Shown piece by piece: positions 33,634 to 43,203 of a stretch of DNA of 64,000 bases. Position 1 is the stretch's first letter. Each line of letters starts with the position of its first letter. The stretch is taken from NCBI GenBank assembly GCA_016716605.1, contig JADJWA010000001.1, positions 2,146,001-2,210,000 of the forward strand. Reading direction: 5' to 3'. A program made the translations under genes and the position numbers. The DNA comes from Flavobacteriales bacterium. Lineage in GTDB: Bacteria > Bacteroidota > Bacteroidia > Flavobacteriales_F > PHOS-HE28. The notes beneath the pieces are model-generated. The model did not search any database. It saw only the letters and a program-made list of their open reading frames with translations, and was not told the origin of the DNA.

Positions 33634-35501
33634 GCATGAATCGAATCCTTGGGGCTTTGGTCATCACCCTGATGACGGCCACCTCCGCCCGCGCAACCCA
33701 TATCATTGGCGGTGAGTTGTACTACGATCACCTTGGCGGCGGGCTCTACAATGTGACCTTGAAGCTCTATCGCAATTGCGATGCAACGGTGGATTTCGAT
33801 GCGCTGGCCGCGATCGGGGTCTTCGATGGGGTGAATTACTCCTTGCTCCAGGTGCAGCAGCTCTCCTTCCCCGGGGCCTCCGTTGTGCCCGTGGTGCTGG
33901 AATCTCCCTGCCTGACGCTACCTCCCAACGTGTGCATCGAAACCACGTCTTACACAGGCACTTTCGTGCTGCCGCTCACGGAGAACGGGTATATCCTCAC
34001 CTATCAACGGTGCTGCCGCACGGGCATCATCGAGAACCTGATCGCTCCAGAGGACTTGGGCATCACCGTGACCACGCGTATTCCAGGATCGAGTGTGCCA
34101 GTGAACAGTTCGCCGCGATTCAATGAGCTGCCCCCGGTGGCTTTGTGCCTGGATCTGCCGCTCGCCTTCGATCACAGCGCGAGCGATCCCGATGGTGATT
34201 CGCTCGTTTATTCCTTGGCCAACCCCTTGAATGGGGCAAGTGCCGGTGTGGCGCAACCCAATCCGCCCGCGCCGCCGCCATACGATCCGGTGCCTTGGGG
34301 GGCTGGTTACAGTGAGAGCTACCAGATTGATTCAGATCCCGCCATCAGCATCGATCCCGTGACCGGCTTGCTCACGCTGACACCCACTCTGCAGGGCGTC
34401 TTCAATGTGGGCGTGCGGGTGCAGGAGTTCAGGAACGGCGAGTTGCTCGGTGAAACACGCCGCGATTTCCTCTTCAAGGTGGTGGCCTGCGATGCCACCG
34501 TGGTCTCTGCGATCCAAGAGCAGACGGAGTTCTGCCAGAGCCTGGCTGTGCAGTTCGTGAACAATAGCGTGGGGGCCAATGAATTCCAATGGGACTTCGG
34601 CGACCCCAACAGTGACCTCGATACGAGCACGGAGCAGAACCCGTTCTGGAGCTACAGCGAGCCGGGAACATACCCGGTAACCTTGATCGCGAATCCGGGC
34701 ACCACCTGTGCGGATACCATCGTGGTCAACTACCAGCTCTATCTGGCACCTTCTCCCGTGATCATCCCCCCGCCGCCTTTCTGCGGGAATGATCCTGTCA
34801 CGCTGGTCGCAGAAGGGGATTTCAATGCCGGAGCGAGCATCCTGTGGCAACTCGGCGCCGGCAGTGCTCCTCAGACCAGTACCGACAGCATTGTTACCGT
34901 GCAATTCCCCGGACCGGGCACGCACGAGGTAAGCCTATTGGTCTCTCAGAATGGGTGTTCCGGCTTCTACACGGAGTACGTGGTCAATTATGGGCTTCCT
35001 GACGCCAGTTTCCTCGCCGATCCCTTGCCGCCGCAGCAGATCGGGACGTCGGTGGTGTTCACCGATACCAGTTCGCCCAATGGCGGCGTGATAACCGATT
35101 GGAATTGGAGCATGCAGGGCAGTGCTTTCGCGCCATCAGCTCCCGTTGCCAACTGGGATGGCGGCTGGCCTGGCACCTATGAAGTGGTGCTCACCATTAC
35201 CACAGCCGATGGTTGCAGCGATCAGGCGAGCATGCTGTATGAGATCCTCGGCGGCCCGATCACCATACCCAATGTGTTCAGCCCGAACGGGGATGGAACC
35301 AATGAGTTCTTCGAGATCAGCAACGTGCAGTACTACCCCAACGAGCTCACCATCTATGGGCGCTGGGGCAACAAGGTGTACGAGACGCTCAACTACAAGA
35401 ACACGTGGCGCGGCGATGGCGTGCCCGATGGCACCTATTACTACGTCCTTCACCTCAGCGACGACCGCGAATACAGCGGCCATGTGACGATCCTTCGCTG
35501 A
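33630..35501 (+). CDS. exported THIIGGE/PKD protein with T9SS type B sorting domain
   Basis: 623 aa from ATG 33630 (or ATG 33636); the upstream in-frame ATG at 33546 lies in the preceding gene and is rejected. Signal peptide (MNRILGALVITLMTATSARA), mature start THIIGGELYYDHLGGGLYNV, a Cys-containing beta-rich domain with ILTYQRCCRTG and FDHSASDPDGDSLVYS (cadherin/Ig-like), PKD domains (QWDFGDPNSD and later), and a C-terminal type B domain (PNVFSPNGDGTNEFF ... YGRWGNKVYE ... GHVTILR). Paralogue of the next gene. Likely surface-exposed via T9SS. Confidence 0.9.
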   Translation: MSMNRILGALVITLMTATSARATHIIGGELYYDHLGGGLYNVTLKLYRNCDATVDFDALAAIGVFDGVNYSLLQVQQLSFPGASVVPVVLESPCLTLPPNVCIETTSYTGTFVLPLTENGYILTYQRCCRTGIIENLIAPEDLGITVTTRIPGSSVPVNSSPRFNELPPVALCLDLPLAFDHSASDPDGDSLVYSLANPLNGASAGVAQPNPPAPPPYDPVPWGAGYSESYQIDSDPAISIDPVTGLLTLTPTLQGVFNVGVRVQEFRNGELLGETRRDFLFKVVACDATVVSAIQEQTEFCQSLAVQFVNNSVGANEFQWDFGDPNSDLDTSTEQNPFWSYSEPGTYPVTLIANPGTTCADTIVVNYQLYLAPSPVIIPPPPFCGNDPVTLVAEGDFNAGASILWQLGAGSAPQTSTDSIVTVQFPGPGTHEVSLLVSQNGCSGFYTEYVVNYGLPDASFLADPLPPQQIGTSVVFTDTSSPNGGVITDWNWSMQGSAFAPSAPVANWDGGWPGTYEVVLTITTADGCSDQASMLYEILGGPITIPNVFSPNGDGTNEFFEISNVQYYPNELTIYGRWGNKVYETLNYKNTWRGDGVPDGTYYYVLHLSDDREYSGHVTILR

Positions 35502-35522
35502 CGGGGAGCTGAACTCCAGCCG

Positions 35523-38141
35523 ATGGCCGCCCTCCAACGCATCGCCGCAATTGCCGCAGGGCTGGCATTCACGGCGGTGGCTTGGTGCACCCATATCATC
35601 GGGGGCGACATGTACTACGACCACCTCGGTGGTAACCAGTACCAAGTGACCCTCAGGCTTTACCGCGATTGCGGCCCGGACAACACCAACAATACGGGCT
35701 TCGATGCCAGCGCCCAGATGGCGGTGTTCACGGCCAACGGCGCCTTCGTGAACAGCGTGAGCATCCCGAACCCGGGCGAAACGGTGGTTCCGGTCACGAT
35801 CAACGACCCTTGCCTCAGCGCTCCGCCCAGCGTCTGCGTGCGCACCACGGTTTATGTGACCACGTTCAACCTTCCGCCCACGCCCGGCGGCTACGTGATC
35901 AGCTATCAACGCTGCTGCAGGACGCCGGCCATGCAGAACCTCACCGGCCAGCAAGGCCTTACCTGCACCATCACGATCCCAGGTCCGCCGAACAGCGTGA
36001 ACAGCTCCCCGCGCTTCAACGACTATCCGCCCATCGCTTTGTGCCTTGATCAGGACATGAGCTTCGATCACAGCGCCACCGATCCCGATGGCGATCAGCT
36101 GGTGTACGAGCTATGCGCGCCCTTCCAAGGCGCCGATGCGATCAACCCGGCGCCGTTGGCGGAGCCGCCGCCCTATGTTCCGGTGAACTGGGCTGCGGGC
36201 TATTCCGCGGCGAATCCGATCAACAGCGCCCCGCCCATCGCCATCGATGCCGCATCGGGTCAGCTCACCGTGCATCCCACGCTGCAAGGCACATTCACCA
36301 TCGGCGTTTGCGTGAGCGAATACCGCAACGGCAACCTCCTCGGCACCACGAGGCGCGATTTCATGTTCCGGGTGGTGGCCTGCAATGCCGCCGTGAGCGC
36401 GGTGATCGCTTCGCAGGGCCCCGGGCAGGCTTGCTCGCTCACCCAGGACTTCACCAACCAGAGCATCGGTGGGCAATTCTGGCAATGGGACTTCGGCGAT
36501 CCGGGCACCACCCTTGATGTGAGCGCCGCGCAGGAACCCAGCTACACCTACCCCGGTCCAGGCACCTACACCGTTACCCTGATCGCCAACCCCGGAGCGC
36601 CATGCGCGGATACCACGGTTGCTGATTACGTGGTGGCGCCCTCGCTGCAGCCCAGCTTCAGCGTTCCGCCGCCCCTGTGCGGGACTCAGGAGCTCGAGTT
36701 CCTGATCAGCGGCAACATCGGCAACGCACCCACGATCGAATGGACATTCGGGCCCGGTGCTTCGCCGCAGACCGCCCAGGGCCCGGCTCCGGTGGTGGTG
36801 TTCGAGCCGATCGGCACCCAGCTGGTAACCGTCAACGTGAGCGAATTCGGGTGCAGCGGCACCTTCAGCGCGAATGTGAATGTGCATCCGCAGCCCACGG
36901 CGACTTTCGCCGACCAGGACAGCTTCTGCGACACGCTCGGCTTCACCTTCAGCAATGAAAGCGTTGACGCTGCGACCTATCAATGGGATTTCGGTGAGCC
37001 AGGGACTTCGGCGGATGTCAGCTCCCAGGAATCGCCATCGTGGATCTACGGGGTGCCGGGCTACCACACCGTGACGCTGATCGCGCAGAATGGACCCGTT
37101 TGCGCCGATACCGCCACGCGGGTCTTCGATGCCCACGTGCCGCCGCCGGTCTTCTTCCTGCGTCCGCCGATCCGTTGCCCTGGCGAGGTTGCGTTGCTGA
37201 ATGCAAGCGGCTCGCAGGGCGGCGCAACGGTTGTTTGGGATCTTGGATTGAACGGATTCCCGAACACATCAACGAGCCTCAACGTGCAGGGCATCTTCCC
37301 GGAGGTGGGCACCTTCCCCGTGACGCTAACGATGACCGAATTCGGCTGCACCGCGAGCTACACCGATTCGGTGACGGTGTTCCCGATGCCCACGGTCGAT
37401 TTCACCAATGGCTCATTGGCTTGCGTAGGTGCAGAGTTCCCGTTCAACGCATTGGTCACCGCCGCTACACCTTACACATTGCTGTGGAACCTCGGCGATG
37501 GAACGACCGCCACGGCTGAAGCCCTCATGCACATCTATCAGGATCCCGGGCGCTATTCGGTCTCGCTCACGGCCAGCACCAGCACCGGCTGCGTGGCCAC
37601 CGTTACACGCAACAAGCCCGGCGCCGTAGAGGTATTCCCCGAGCCTGTGGCGGCCTTCACGGCGCTGCCCGATGAAGTGAGCATCATGGATCCGCGCATC
37701 GAGATCACTGATTACAGCTCGCTTGCTGCAGAGTGGCTCTACACCTTTGCCGGAGAAGAAGTGGCGGACTCAGCCTTCGCTTACTCGTTCGCCGACCCAG
37801 GGCAATACACCATCACGCAGGTCGTGACCACGGAGAATGGCTGCACGGATAGCACGACGCGCGTTGTGATCGTGAGCGGCCACTTCTTCTATGCCCCCAC
37901 CGCCTTCACACCCGATGGCGATGGCAAGAACGAAGCCTGGCGACCGAGCGTAGTGGGCGCGCGCGAGTATGAGCTCGCCATCTGGGACCGCTGGGGCAAT
38001 GAGGTGTTCCGCACCGATGATCCCGAGCAGGGCTGGGATGGCTCCGGGTACAGTTCGAGCGTATTCGTGTACTGGGCGCGCGTGAAGGAGTGGGGCGCCT
38101 ACGCGAAGGAGTACCGTGGGCACTTCAGCATGCTGCGGTGA
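35523..38141 (+). CDS. exported THIIGGD/PKD-repeat protein with T9SS type B sorting domain
   Basis: 872 aa. Signal peptide (LQRIAAIAAGLAFTAVAWC) then THIIGGDMYYDHLGGNQYQV, SYQRCCRTPAM and FDHSATDPDGDQLVYE, the same N-terminal module as the preceding gene. About five PKD-like repeats follow: the conserved Trp codons lie at 36486, 36741, 36984, 37236 and 37485 (spacing 255, 243, 252, 249 bases). The C-terminal sorting domain is divergent (APTAFTPDGDGKNEAW ... WDRWGNEVFR ... GHFSMLR). Separated from its paralogue by 21 bases, so co-transcribed. Ends 3 bases from the convergent phosphodiesterase gene. Confidence 0.9.
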   Translation: MAALQRIAAIAAGLAFTAVAWCTHIIGGDMYYDHLGGNQYQVTLRLYRDCGPDNTNNTGFDASAQMAVFTANGAFVNSVSIPNPGETVVPVTINDPCLSAPPSVCVRTTVYVTTFNLPPTPGGYVISYQRCCRTPAMQNLTGQQGLTCTITIPGPPNSVNSSPRFNDYPPIALCLDQDMSFDHSATDPDGDQLVYELCAPFQGADAINPAPLAEPPPYVPVNWAAGYSAANPINSAPPIAIDAASGQLTVHPTLQGTFTIGVCVSEYRNGNLLGTTRRDFMFRVVACNAAVSAVIASQGPGQACSLTQDFTNQSIGGQFWQWDFGDPGTTLDVSAAQEPSYTYPGPGTYTVTLIANPGAPCADTTVADYVVAPSLQPSFSVPPPLCGTQELEFLISGNIGNAPTIEWTFGPGASPQTAQGPAPVVVFEPIGTQLVTVNVSEFGCSGTFSANVNVHPQPTATFADQDSFCDTLGFTFSNESVDAATYQWDFGEPGTSADVSSQESPSWIYGVPGYHTVTLIAQNGPVCADTATRVFDAHVPPPVFFLRPPIRCPGEVALLNASGSQGGATVVWDLGLNGFPNTSTSLNVQGIFPEVGTFPVTLTMTEFGCTASYTDSVTVFPMPTVDFTNGSLACVGAEFPFNALVTAATPYTLLWNLGDGTTATAEALMHIYQDPGRYSVSLTASTSTGCVATVTRNKPGAVEVFPEPVAAFTALPDEVSIMDPRIEITDYSSLAAEWLYTFAGEEVADSAFAYSFADPGQYTITQVVTTENGCTDSTTRVVIVSGHFFYAPTAFTPDGDGKNEAWRPSVVGAREYELAIWDRWGNEVFRTDDPEQGWDGSGYSSSVFVYWARVKEWGAYAKEYRGHFSMLR

Positions 38142-38144
38142 CCT

Positions 38145-38648
38145 TTAAGTTGCGCCGCGCTTCCCCAATTCGATCACTTCCAGGTCCTTCGGTTTCCCGT
38201 CTTCGAGGGTGAAGCGCATGGCCGTGCGCATGGTATGCCATCCATGCCGGCCTGCGGCGCCGGGGTTCAAGCAGAGGCAATTCAGCTTAGGGTCGAATTG
38301 CACGAGCAGGATGTGCGAATGCCCGCAGATGAAGAGGTCCGGCGGGTCGCGGCGCAGTTCATCGATCACCGCGCGATCGTAGCGCGGAGGTCGACCGCCG
38401 ATGTGCGTCATCCACACCCGAACGCCGCCGAGGGTGAAGCGTTGGTGCTCGGGGAAGGCCTTGCGCGCCTTGGCGTCGTCGATGTTGCCCCAGACGGCGC
38501 GCAAGGGCTTCCATTGCGCAAGTTCATCGGTCACGCTCAGATCGCCGATATCGCCGGCGTGCCAGATCTCATCGCACTCCTTGAAATGCTCCTGAACGCG
38601 CGGGTCCAGCCAGCCATGGGTGTCGGATAGGAGGCCGATGCGGGTCAT
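38145..38648 (-). CDS. YfcE/MJ0936-type metallophosphoesterase
   Basis: 167 aa from ATG 38648 (MTRIGLLSDTHGW); the frame runs on upstream to 39491 but that part is antisense to truA. Metallophosphatase motifs in order: SDTHG, HAGDIGD, GNIDD, MTHIGG, CGHSHI. Members of this small class hydrolyse phosphodiesters such as bis-pNPP in vitro; the physiological substrate is unknown. Divergent from truA with 36 bases between start codons. Confidence 0.92.
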   Translation of the reverse strand: MTRIGLLSDTHGWLDPRVQEHFKECDEIWHAGDIGDLSVTDELAQWKPLRAVWGNIDDAKARKAFPEHQRFTLGGVRVWMTHIGGRPPRYDRAVIDELRRDPPDLFICGHSHILLVQFDPKLNCLCLNPGAAGRHGWHTMRTAMRFTLEDGKPKDLEVIELGKRGAT

Positions 38649-38668
38649 GGGGCGAAGTAATGGCCCGG

Positions 38669-38676
38669 TACCTTCG
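38669..38676 (+). promoter_or_regulatory. -7-like box TACCTTCG before truA
   Basis: Ends 8 bases before ATG 38685. A related shorter TACTTCG lies on the other strand just upstream of the phosphodiesterase ATG at 38648. Confidence 0.45.
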
Positions 38677-38684
38677 CCGCCCGC

Positions 38685-39467
38685 ATGGAGATCCTCCCGC
38701 GCTACTTCCTCGAGATCGCCTTCTGCGGCACGGCCTATCGCGGCTGGCAGCGGCAGCCCGATGCGCCCAGCGTGCAGGCCGAGGTGGAGCGCGCACTGCA
38801 ATTCGCGTTGCATCGGCACAAGGTGAATGCGATCGGTTGCGGTCGCACCGACACCGGCGTGCATGCCACGCAGTTCTTCCTGCATTTCGATGGGCCCAGC
38901 GATGCGCCGCTGGATGATCGCTTCATGTACAGCTTGAACAGTTTGCTGCCCGACGACATCGCGGTGAAGCGCGTGATCGTGGTGCCCGATGATGCGCATG
39001 CCCGCTTCAGCGCCACCGAGCGCGGCTACTGCTACCGCATCCACCGGGAGAAGGATCCTTTCCTCACGGACCGTTCGCACCAGTTGAGGCCCGCGCTCGA
39101 TGTGGCAGCGATGAACGAAGGGTGCGAGGCGCTCATCGGCACGCACGACTTCAGCAGCTTCCAGAAGGTGGGCACCGATGTGAAGACCAGCATCTGCGAA
39201 GTGCGCGAAGCGGTGTGGGCCGAAACGCCGAACGGGTACGTGTTCCGGATCAAGGCCGATCGCTTCCTGCGTAACATGGTGCGCGCCATCGTGGGCATGG
39301 GCATGCGCATTGGCAAGGGACAGCAGCCAGCCGGCCACATGGCCGAGGTGCTCGCCGCCAGGGACCGCCATGCGGCGGGAAGGAGCGCACCGGCCTGCGG
39401 ACTTTACCTGGAGCATGTCGTGTATCCCTTCCTGCCGAACCATCTTCGCGGCCCACTTCAGGGATGA
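38685..39467 (+). CDS. truA: tRNA pseudouridine(38-40) synthase
   Basis: 260 aa. The catalytic Asp lies in GCGRTDTGVHA, with the family motifs YRGWQRQPDAPSVQAEVE, NSLLPDDIAV, ARFSATERGYCYRI, HDFSSFQK and FLRNMVRAIVG. Converts uridine 38-40 of the tRNA anticodon arm to pseudouridine. Its TGA overlaps the ATG of the ABC exporter (ATGA, 39464-39467), so the two are translationally coupled. Confidence 0.96.
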   Translation: MEILPRYFLEIAFCGTAYRGWQRQPDAPSVQAEVERALQFALHRHKVNAIGCGRTDTGVHATQFFLHFDGPSDAPLDDRFMYSLNSLLPDDIAVKRVIVVPDDAHARFSATERGYCYRIHREKDPFLTDRSHQLRPALDVAAMNEGCEALIGTHDFSSFQKVGTDVKTSICEVREAVWAETPNGYVFRIKADRFLRNMVRAIVGMGMRIGKGQQPAGHMAEVLAARDRHAAGRSAPACGLYLEHVVYPFLPNHLRGPLQG

Positions 39468-41230
39468 GCTCCACCGCGCAAGGCAAAGCATTCGACCGCA
39501 AGCTCTTCGGGCGCGTATTCGCGTTCACGAAGCCTTACCGCGCACTGTTCTGGACCACGTTCGCGCTCACCATCTTCCTGGCGGTGCTCGGCGTGGTGCG
39601 CCCGCTGCTCATGGGCGACATGATCGATGACTACGCCCTTACCGGCGATGCGCGCGGGTTGTGGATCGTGACCCTCGTGGTGATGGCCCTGCTCGTGATC
39701 GAGACCATCGTGCAGTTCTACCAGGCCTATTGGACCGCCTGGCTGGGGCAGGCCGTCACCTTCGACCTTCGGCAGCGGCTCTATACCCGCATCATCGGGA
39801 ATAAGCTGCGCTGGTTCGACCGCACGCCTATCGGCCAGCTGGTGACGCGCGTGATCAGCGACATCGAGACCATCGACGACATCTTCTCGCAGGGCCTGCT
39901 CATGATCATGGGCGACATCCTCAAGCTCGTGGTGGTGGTGGCCGTGATGTTCGTGGTGAACTGGAAGCTCGCGCTGCTCAGCATGGTGCCCATCCCCTTG
40001 CTGCTCTGGAGCACCAACATCTTCAAGAACAGCATCCAGAAGAGCTTCCAGGACGTGCGCACGCAGGTGGCAAGGCTCAACACCTTCGTGCAGGAGCATA
40101 TCCAGGGCATGGCCGTGGTGCAGGTCTTCGGGCGGGAGCAGCAGGAGTACCAGAAGTTCAAGGCCATCAACAAGGAGCACCGCGCGGCGCACATCCGCAG
40201 CGTGCTCGCCTACAGCATCTTCTTCCCGGTGGTCGAGATCCTCAGCGCCATCTCGCTCGGCTTCCTCGTATGGTGGGGCGTGAAGGATGTGCTGGCCGGC
40301 TTCGCCACCCTGGGCGATGTGTTCGCCTACATCCTCTTCATCAACATGCTCTTCCGGCCCATCCGCCAGCTGGCCGACCGCTTCAATGTGCTGCAGATGG
40401 GCATGGTGGGCAGCGAGCGCGTGATGAAGGTGCTCGATACCGATGCCGGACTCTCCGACGAAGGGACCTTGAGCGCCGATGGCCTGCGCGGCGAGATCCG
40501 CTTCGACGGGATGTGGTTCGCCTACACCGATGAGGCCACTGCGGAGGAGGAGAATTGGGCGCTGCGCGACATCAGCTTCGAGGCGAAGGCAGGCCAGATG
40601 ATCGCGCTCGTGGGCGCCACGGGCAGTGGCAAGAGCAGCATGGTGAACGTGCTGAGCCGCGCCTACGATTACCAAAGGGGCGCCGTGCATCTCGATGGCA
40701 CCGATATCCGCGACTACAAGCTGAGCGAACTGCGGCGCGCCATCAGCGTGGTGCTGCAGGACGTCTTCCTCTTCAGCGACACCATCCACAACAACATCAC
40801 GCTCAATGACCCCGCGATCACCCGCGCGGAAGTGGTCGCTGCCGCGCAGGAAGTGGGCGCCCACGACTTCATCCTGAAGTTGCCCAAGGGGTATGACACC
40901 GAAGTGGGCGAGCGCGGCGGCATCCTCAGCACCGGTCAGCGCCAATTGCTCGCCTTCATCCGCGCGGCCGTTCACAAGCCCGCTGTGCTCGTGCTCGATG
41001 AAGCCACCAGCAGCGTCGATAGCGTCAGCGAGCAATTGATCCAGCAGGCCACCGAGCGCATCACCAGCGGACGCACCAGCATCGTGATCGCCCACCGCCT
41101 CAGCACGGTGCAGCACGCTGACCGCATCCTGGTGCTCGACAAGGGCCGCATCATCGAGCAGGGCACCCATCAGGAGCTTCTCGCGCAGGCGGGATCATAC
41201 CGCAAGCTCTATGAACTCCAGTTCCGGTGA
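39464..41230 (+). CDS. ABC exporter, fused permease and ATPase (MsbA/MdlB-like)
   Basis: 588 aa. N-terminal six-helix permease domain (residues ~25-320), C-terminal ATPase with Walker A LVGATGSGKSS, Q-loop VLQDVFLFSD, signature LSTGQRQLL (Thr replaces the first Gly of LSGGQ), Walker B VLVLDEATS and switch His in IVIAHRLSTV. Acts as a dimer to export a lipid, peptide or drug; the cargo is not identifiable. Coupled to truA. Confidence 0.94.
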   Translation: MSSTAQGKAFDRKLFGRVFAFTKPYRALFWTTFALTIFLAVLGVVRPLLMGDMIDDYALTGDARGLWIVTLVVMALLVIETIVQFYQAYWTAWLGQAVTFDLRQRLYTRIIGNKLRWFDRTPIGQLVTRVISDIETIDDIFSQGLLMIMGDILKLVVVVAVMFVVNWKLALLSMVPIPLLLWSTNIFKNSIQKSFQDVRTQVARLNTFVQEHIQGMAVVQVFGREQQEYQKFKAINKEHRAAHIRSVLAYSIFFPVVEILSAISLGFLVWWGVKDVLAGFATLGDVFAYILFINMLFRPIRQLADRFNVLQMGMVGSERVMKVLDTDAGLSDEGTLSADGLRGEIRFDGMWFAYTDEATAEEENWALRDISFEAKAGQMIALVGATGSGKSSMVNVLSRAYDYQRGAVHLDGTDIRDYKLSELRRAISVVLQDVFLFSDTIHNNITLNDPAITRAEVVAAAQEVGAHDFILKLPKGYDTEVGERGGILSTGQRQLLAFIRAAVHKPAVLVLDEATSSVDSVSEQLIQQATERITSGRTSIVIAHRLSTVQHADRILVLDKGRIIEQGTHQELLAQAGSYRKLYELQFR

Positions 41231-41303
41231 TCGAATGGGCTTGTGCCTTCCGTTCGGTTCTCGTGGCATGCGCGCTTTGCCGGATGCACACGCGGCGTGC
41301 ACC

Positions 41304-41361
41304 TAGCTTCGCCACCCCGATGAAGGCCCCGCCATCGCCCGCGACGAGCCCCCATCCATGA
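41304..41361 (+). promoter_or_regulatory. promoter-like box and 13-codon upstream ORF before rimO
   Basis: TAGCTTCG at 41304-41311 ends 8 bases before ATG 41320, which opens a 13-codon frame (MKAPPSPATSPHP) whose TGA overlaps the rimO ATG as ATGA (41358-41361). It may be a leader peptide coupled to rimO, or chance. The remaining gap 41231-41303 shows nothing else. Confidence 0.35.
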
Positions 41362-42671
41362 AGGCGAAGACCCTCAAGCGCACCAAGGTCAACGTGGTCA
41401 CCCTAGGCTGCTCGAAGAACACCTTCGACAGCGAGGTGATGATGGCGCAGCTCAAGGCCAACGGCATCGCCGTGGACCATGAGAGCGATGCCGGCGATCA
41501 CAACGTGGTGGTGATCAACACCTGCGGCTTCATCGAGAACGCCAAGCAGGAGAGCATCGATACCATCCTGAGCTACGCCAAGGCCAAGGACGAAGGATTG
41601 GTGGAGAAGGTGTATGTGACCGGTTGCCTCAGCCAGCGCTATGGAACGGAATTGAAGGAGGGCATCCCTCAGGTGGATGCCTGGTTCGGCACCCGCGACC
41701 TGCCCCGCCTGCTGAAGACCCTGAAGGCCGATTACAAGCACGAGCTGGTGGGGGAGCGGCTCCTCACCACGCCGGCCCACTTCGCCTACTTCAAGATCAG
41801 CGAAGGCTGCGACCGCAAGTGCTCCTTCTGCGCCATCCCGCTCATGCGCGGCAAGCACGTGAGCACGCCCATGGAGCAGCTCGTGACCAACGCGGGCAAT
41901 CTGGCCAAACAAGGGGTGAAGGAGCTTATCCTCATCGCGCAGGACCTCACCTATTACGGGCTCGACCTCTACAGGAAGCGCAACCTCGATGAGCTGGTGG
42001 CCCGCCTCAGCGACGTGGAAGGCATCGACTGGATCCGCCTGCATTACGCCTTCCCTTCGGGCTTCCCGATGGATGTGCTCGATGTGATGCGCGACCGCAG
42101 CAACGTGTGCAACTACCTGGATATGCCGCTGCAGCATGGCAGCACGCGCATGCTCACCCGCATGCGGCGCGGCATCACGCAGGAGAAGACTGAGGCGCTC
42201 GTCAATTCCATTCGGGAGAAGGTGCCCGGCATCGCCATCCGCACCACGCTCATCGCGGGCTTCCCCGGCGAGACAAAAGCCGATCACGACGACAACCTCC
42301 AATGGATCGAACGCATGCGCTTCGATCGCCTCGGCGCCTTCACCTACAGCCACGAGGAGGACACGCACGCGCACACCTTCGAGGACGATGTGCCCAAGGA
42401 GGTGAAGGAACAGCGTGCCCAGGAGATCATGGAGCTCCAAGGCGGAATCAGCCTTGAGTTGAATCAAGCCAAGGTGGGCAGGACCTTCCGCGTGCTGGTG
42501 GATAAGGCCGAAGGCGGCCACTTCATCGCCCGCACCGAGTTCGATTCACCCGAAGTGGACAATGAGGTGCTCATCCCCACGAAGGACAATTACCTGCGCG
42601 TGGGTGACTTCGCGGATGTGCGGATCACCGGGGCGAATGAGCACGATCTGCGGGCCGAGGTGGTTCAGTGA
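41358..42671 (+). CDS. rimO: ribosomal protein S12 methylthiotransferase
   Basis: 437 aa. Radical-SAM methylthiotransferase: N-terminal UPF0004 domain with Cys18, Cys56 and Cys90 (auxiliary 4Fe-4S cluster), radical-SAM CDRKCSFC (Cys151, 155, 158), LPLQHGSTRMLTRMRRG-like stretch and TTLIAGFPGET, then a C-terminal TRAM domain (RTFRVLVDKAEGGHFIART). Modifies Asp of S12. MiaB is the close alternative, but CSKNTFDSE and the PLMRG motif favour RimO. Convergent with the haem-binding protein gene, 7-base overlap. Confidence 0.94.
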   Translation: MKAKTLKRTKVNVVTLGCSKNTFDSEVMMAQLKANGIAVDHESDAGDHNVVVINTCGFIENAKQESIDTILSYAKAKDEGLVEKVYVTGCLSQRYGTELKEGIPQVDAWFGTRDLPRLLKTLKADYKHELVGERLLTTPAHFAYFKISEGCDRKCSFCAIPLMRGKHVSTPMEQLVTNAGNLAKQGVKELILIAQDLTYYGLDLYRKRNLDELVARLSDVEGIDWIRLHYAFPSGFPMDVLDVMRDRSNVCNYLDMPLQHGSTRMLTRMRRGITQEKTEALVNSIREKVPGIAIRTTLIAGFPGETKADHDDNLQWIERMRFDRLGAFTYSHEEDTHAHTFEDDVPKEVKEQRAQEIMELQGGISLELNQAKVGRTFRVLVDKAEGGHFIARTEFDSPEVDNEVLIPTKDNYLRVGDFADVRITGANEHDLRAEVVQ

Positions 42672-43156
42672 GCCTCTCCTGCTTCGGGCTTCCGCTTGCC
42701 CCTGCGCCATTCGATTGCGGCTTCAGGCAGGGATTGGAAGAATTCGGCCAACAGCTTGCGCTGCCGCTGATCGAGGCGGGCGTCGTCATGCGCCCACGTG
42801 TAGGAGGGCAAGGGCATCTCACCCTCTTCGATCAGTTCTGCAGCCTCATCCACGAAGTGCGCGCGTTTGCCCTCTGGCAGCGCTCCCCACTGGGACAAGT
42901 TGCCTTCGCCTCGCCCTTCGTTCACATGCTGCTGCAACCACCAATTCACCGGCGTGATGTTCACGTACCATGGGTACTTCGTCTTATTGCTGTGGCAATC
43001 GTAGCAGGCTGTGCGAAGCAGCGCGGCCACTTCAGCACTGGGCTGCGTGATGGTGATCAGGTCGAGCGCGGGGTCGGTGGTTGGCGCTGTGGTGTCCGGG
43101 CGGATGAATTGGGCGAGTGCGAATAGGGCGAGGAGTAGCAGGAGGAACCGACGCAT
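42665..43156 (-). CDS. haem-binding-domain protein (CxxCH), exported
   Basis: 163 aa from ATG 43156, which lies 4 bases after a TACTTTTC box; the longer in-frame extension to 43315 is antisense to nothing useful and low-quality. N-terminal signal/anchor RRFLLLLLALFALAQFI, then CYDCHSNKTKYPWYVNITPV, a single c-type haem motif characteristic of the Haem_bd family, with a WWLQQHVNEGRG and F(V)DEAAELIEEGEMPLPSY helix pattern. Probable periplasmic cytochrome-like protein; electron partner unknown. Confidence 0.9.
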   Translation of the reverse strand: MRRFLLLLLALFALAQFIRPDTTAPTTDPALDLITITQPSAEVAALLRTACYDCHSNKTKYPWYVNITPVNWWLQQHVNEGRGEGNLSQWGALPEGKRAHFVDEAAELIEEGEMPLPSYTWAHDDARLDQRQRKLLAEFFQSLPEAAIEWRRGKRKPEAGEAH

Positions 43157-43160
43157 GGCG

Positions 43161-43168
43161 GAAAAGTA
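43161..43168 (-). promoter_or_regulatory. -7-like box TACTTTTC before the haem-binding gene
   Basis: Ends 4 bases before the ATG at 43156 on the minus strand; one mismatch to TAnnTTTG. Confidence 0.5.
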
Positions 43169-43203
43169 GCCAGATCCGTCAGGATGAATAGGAGCGACCA
43201 GGA

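Noticed and set aside
39458..41170. 570-codon open frame opposite the ABC exporter
   Set aside because: Antisense to a gene with all ABC motifs; the frame is rich in Glu, His and Ala, with no domain.
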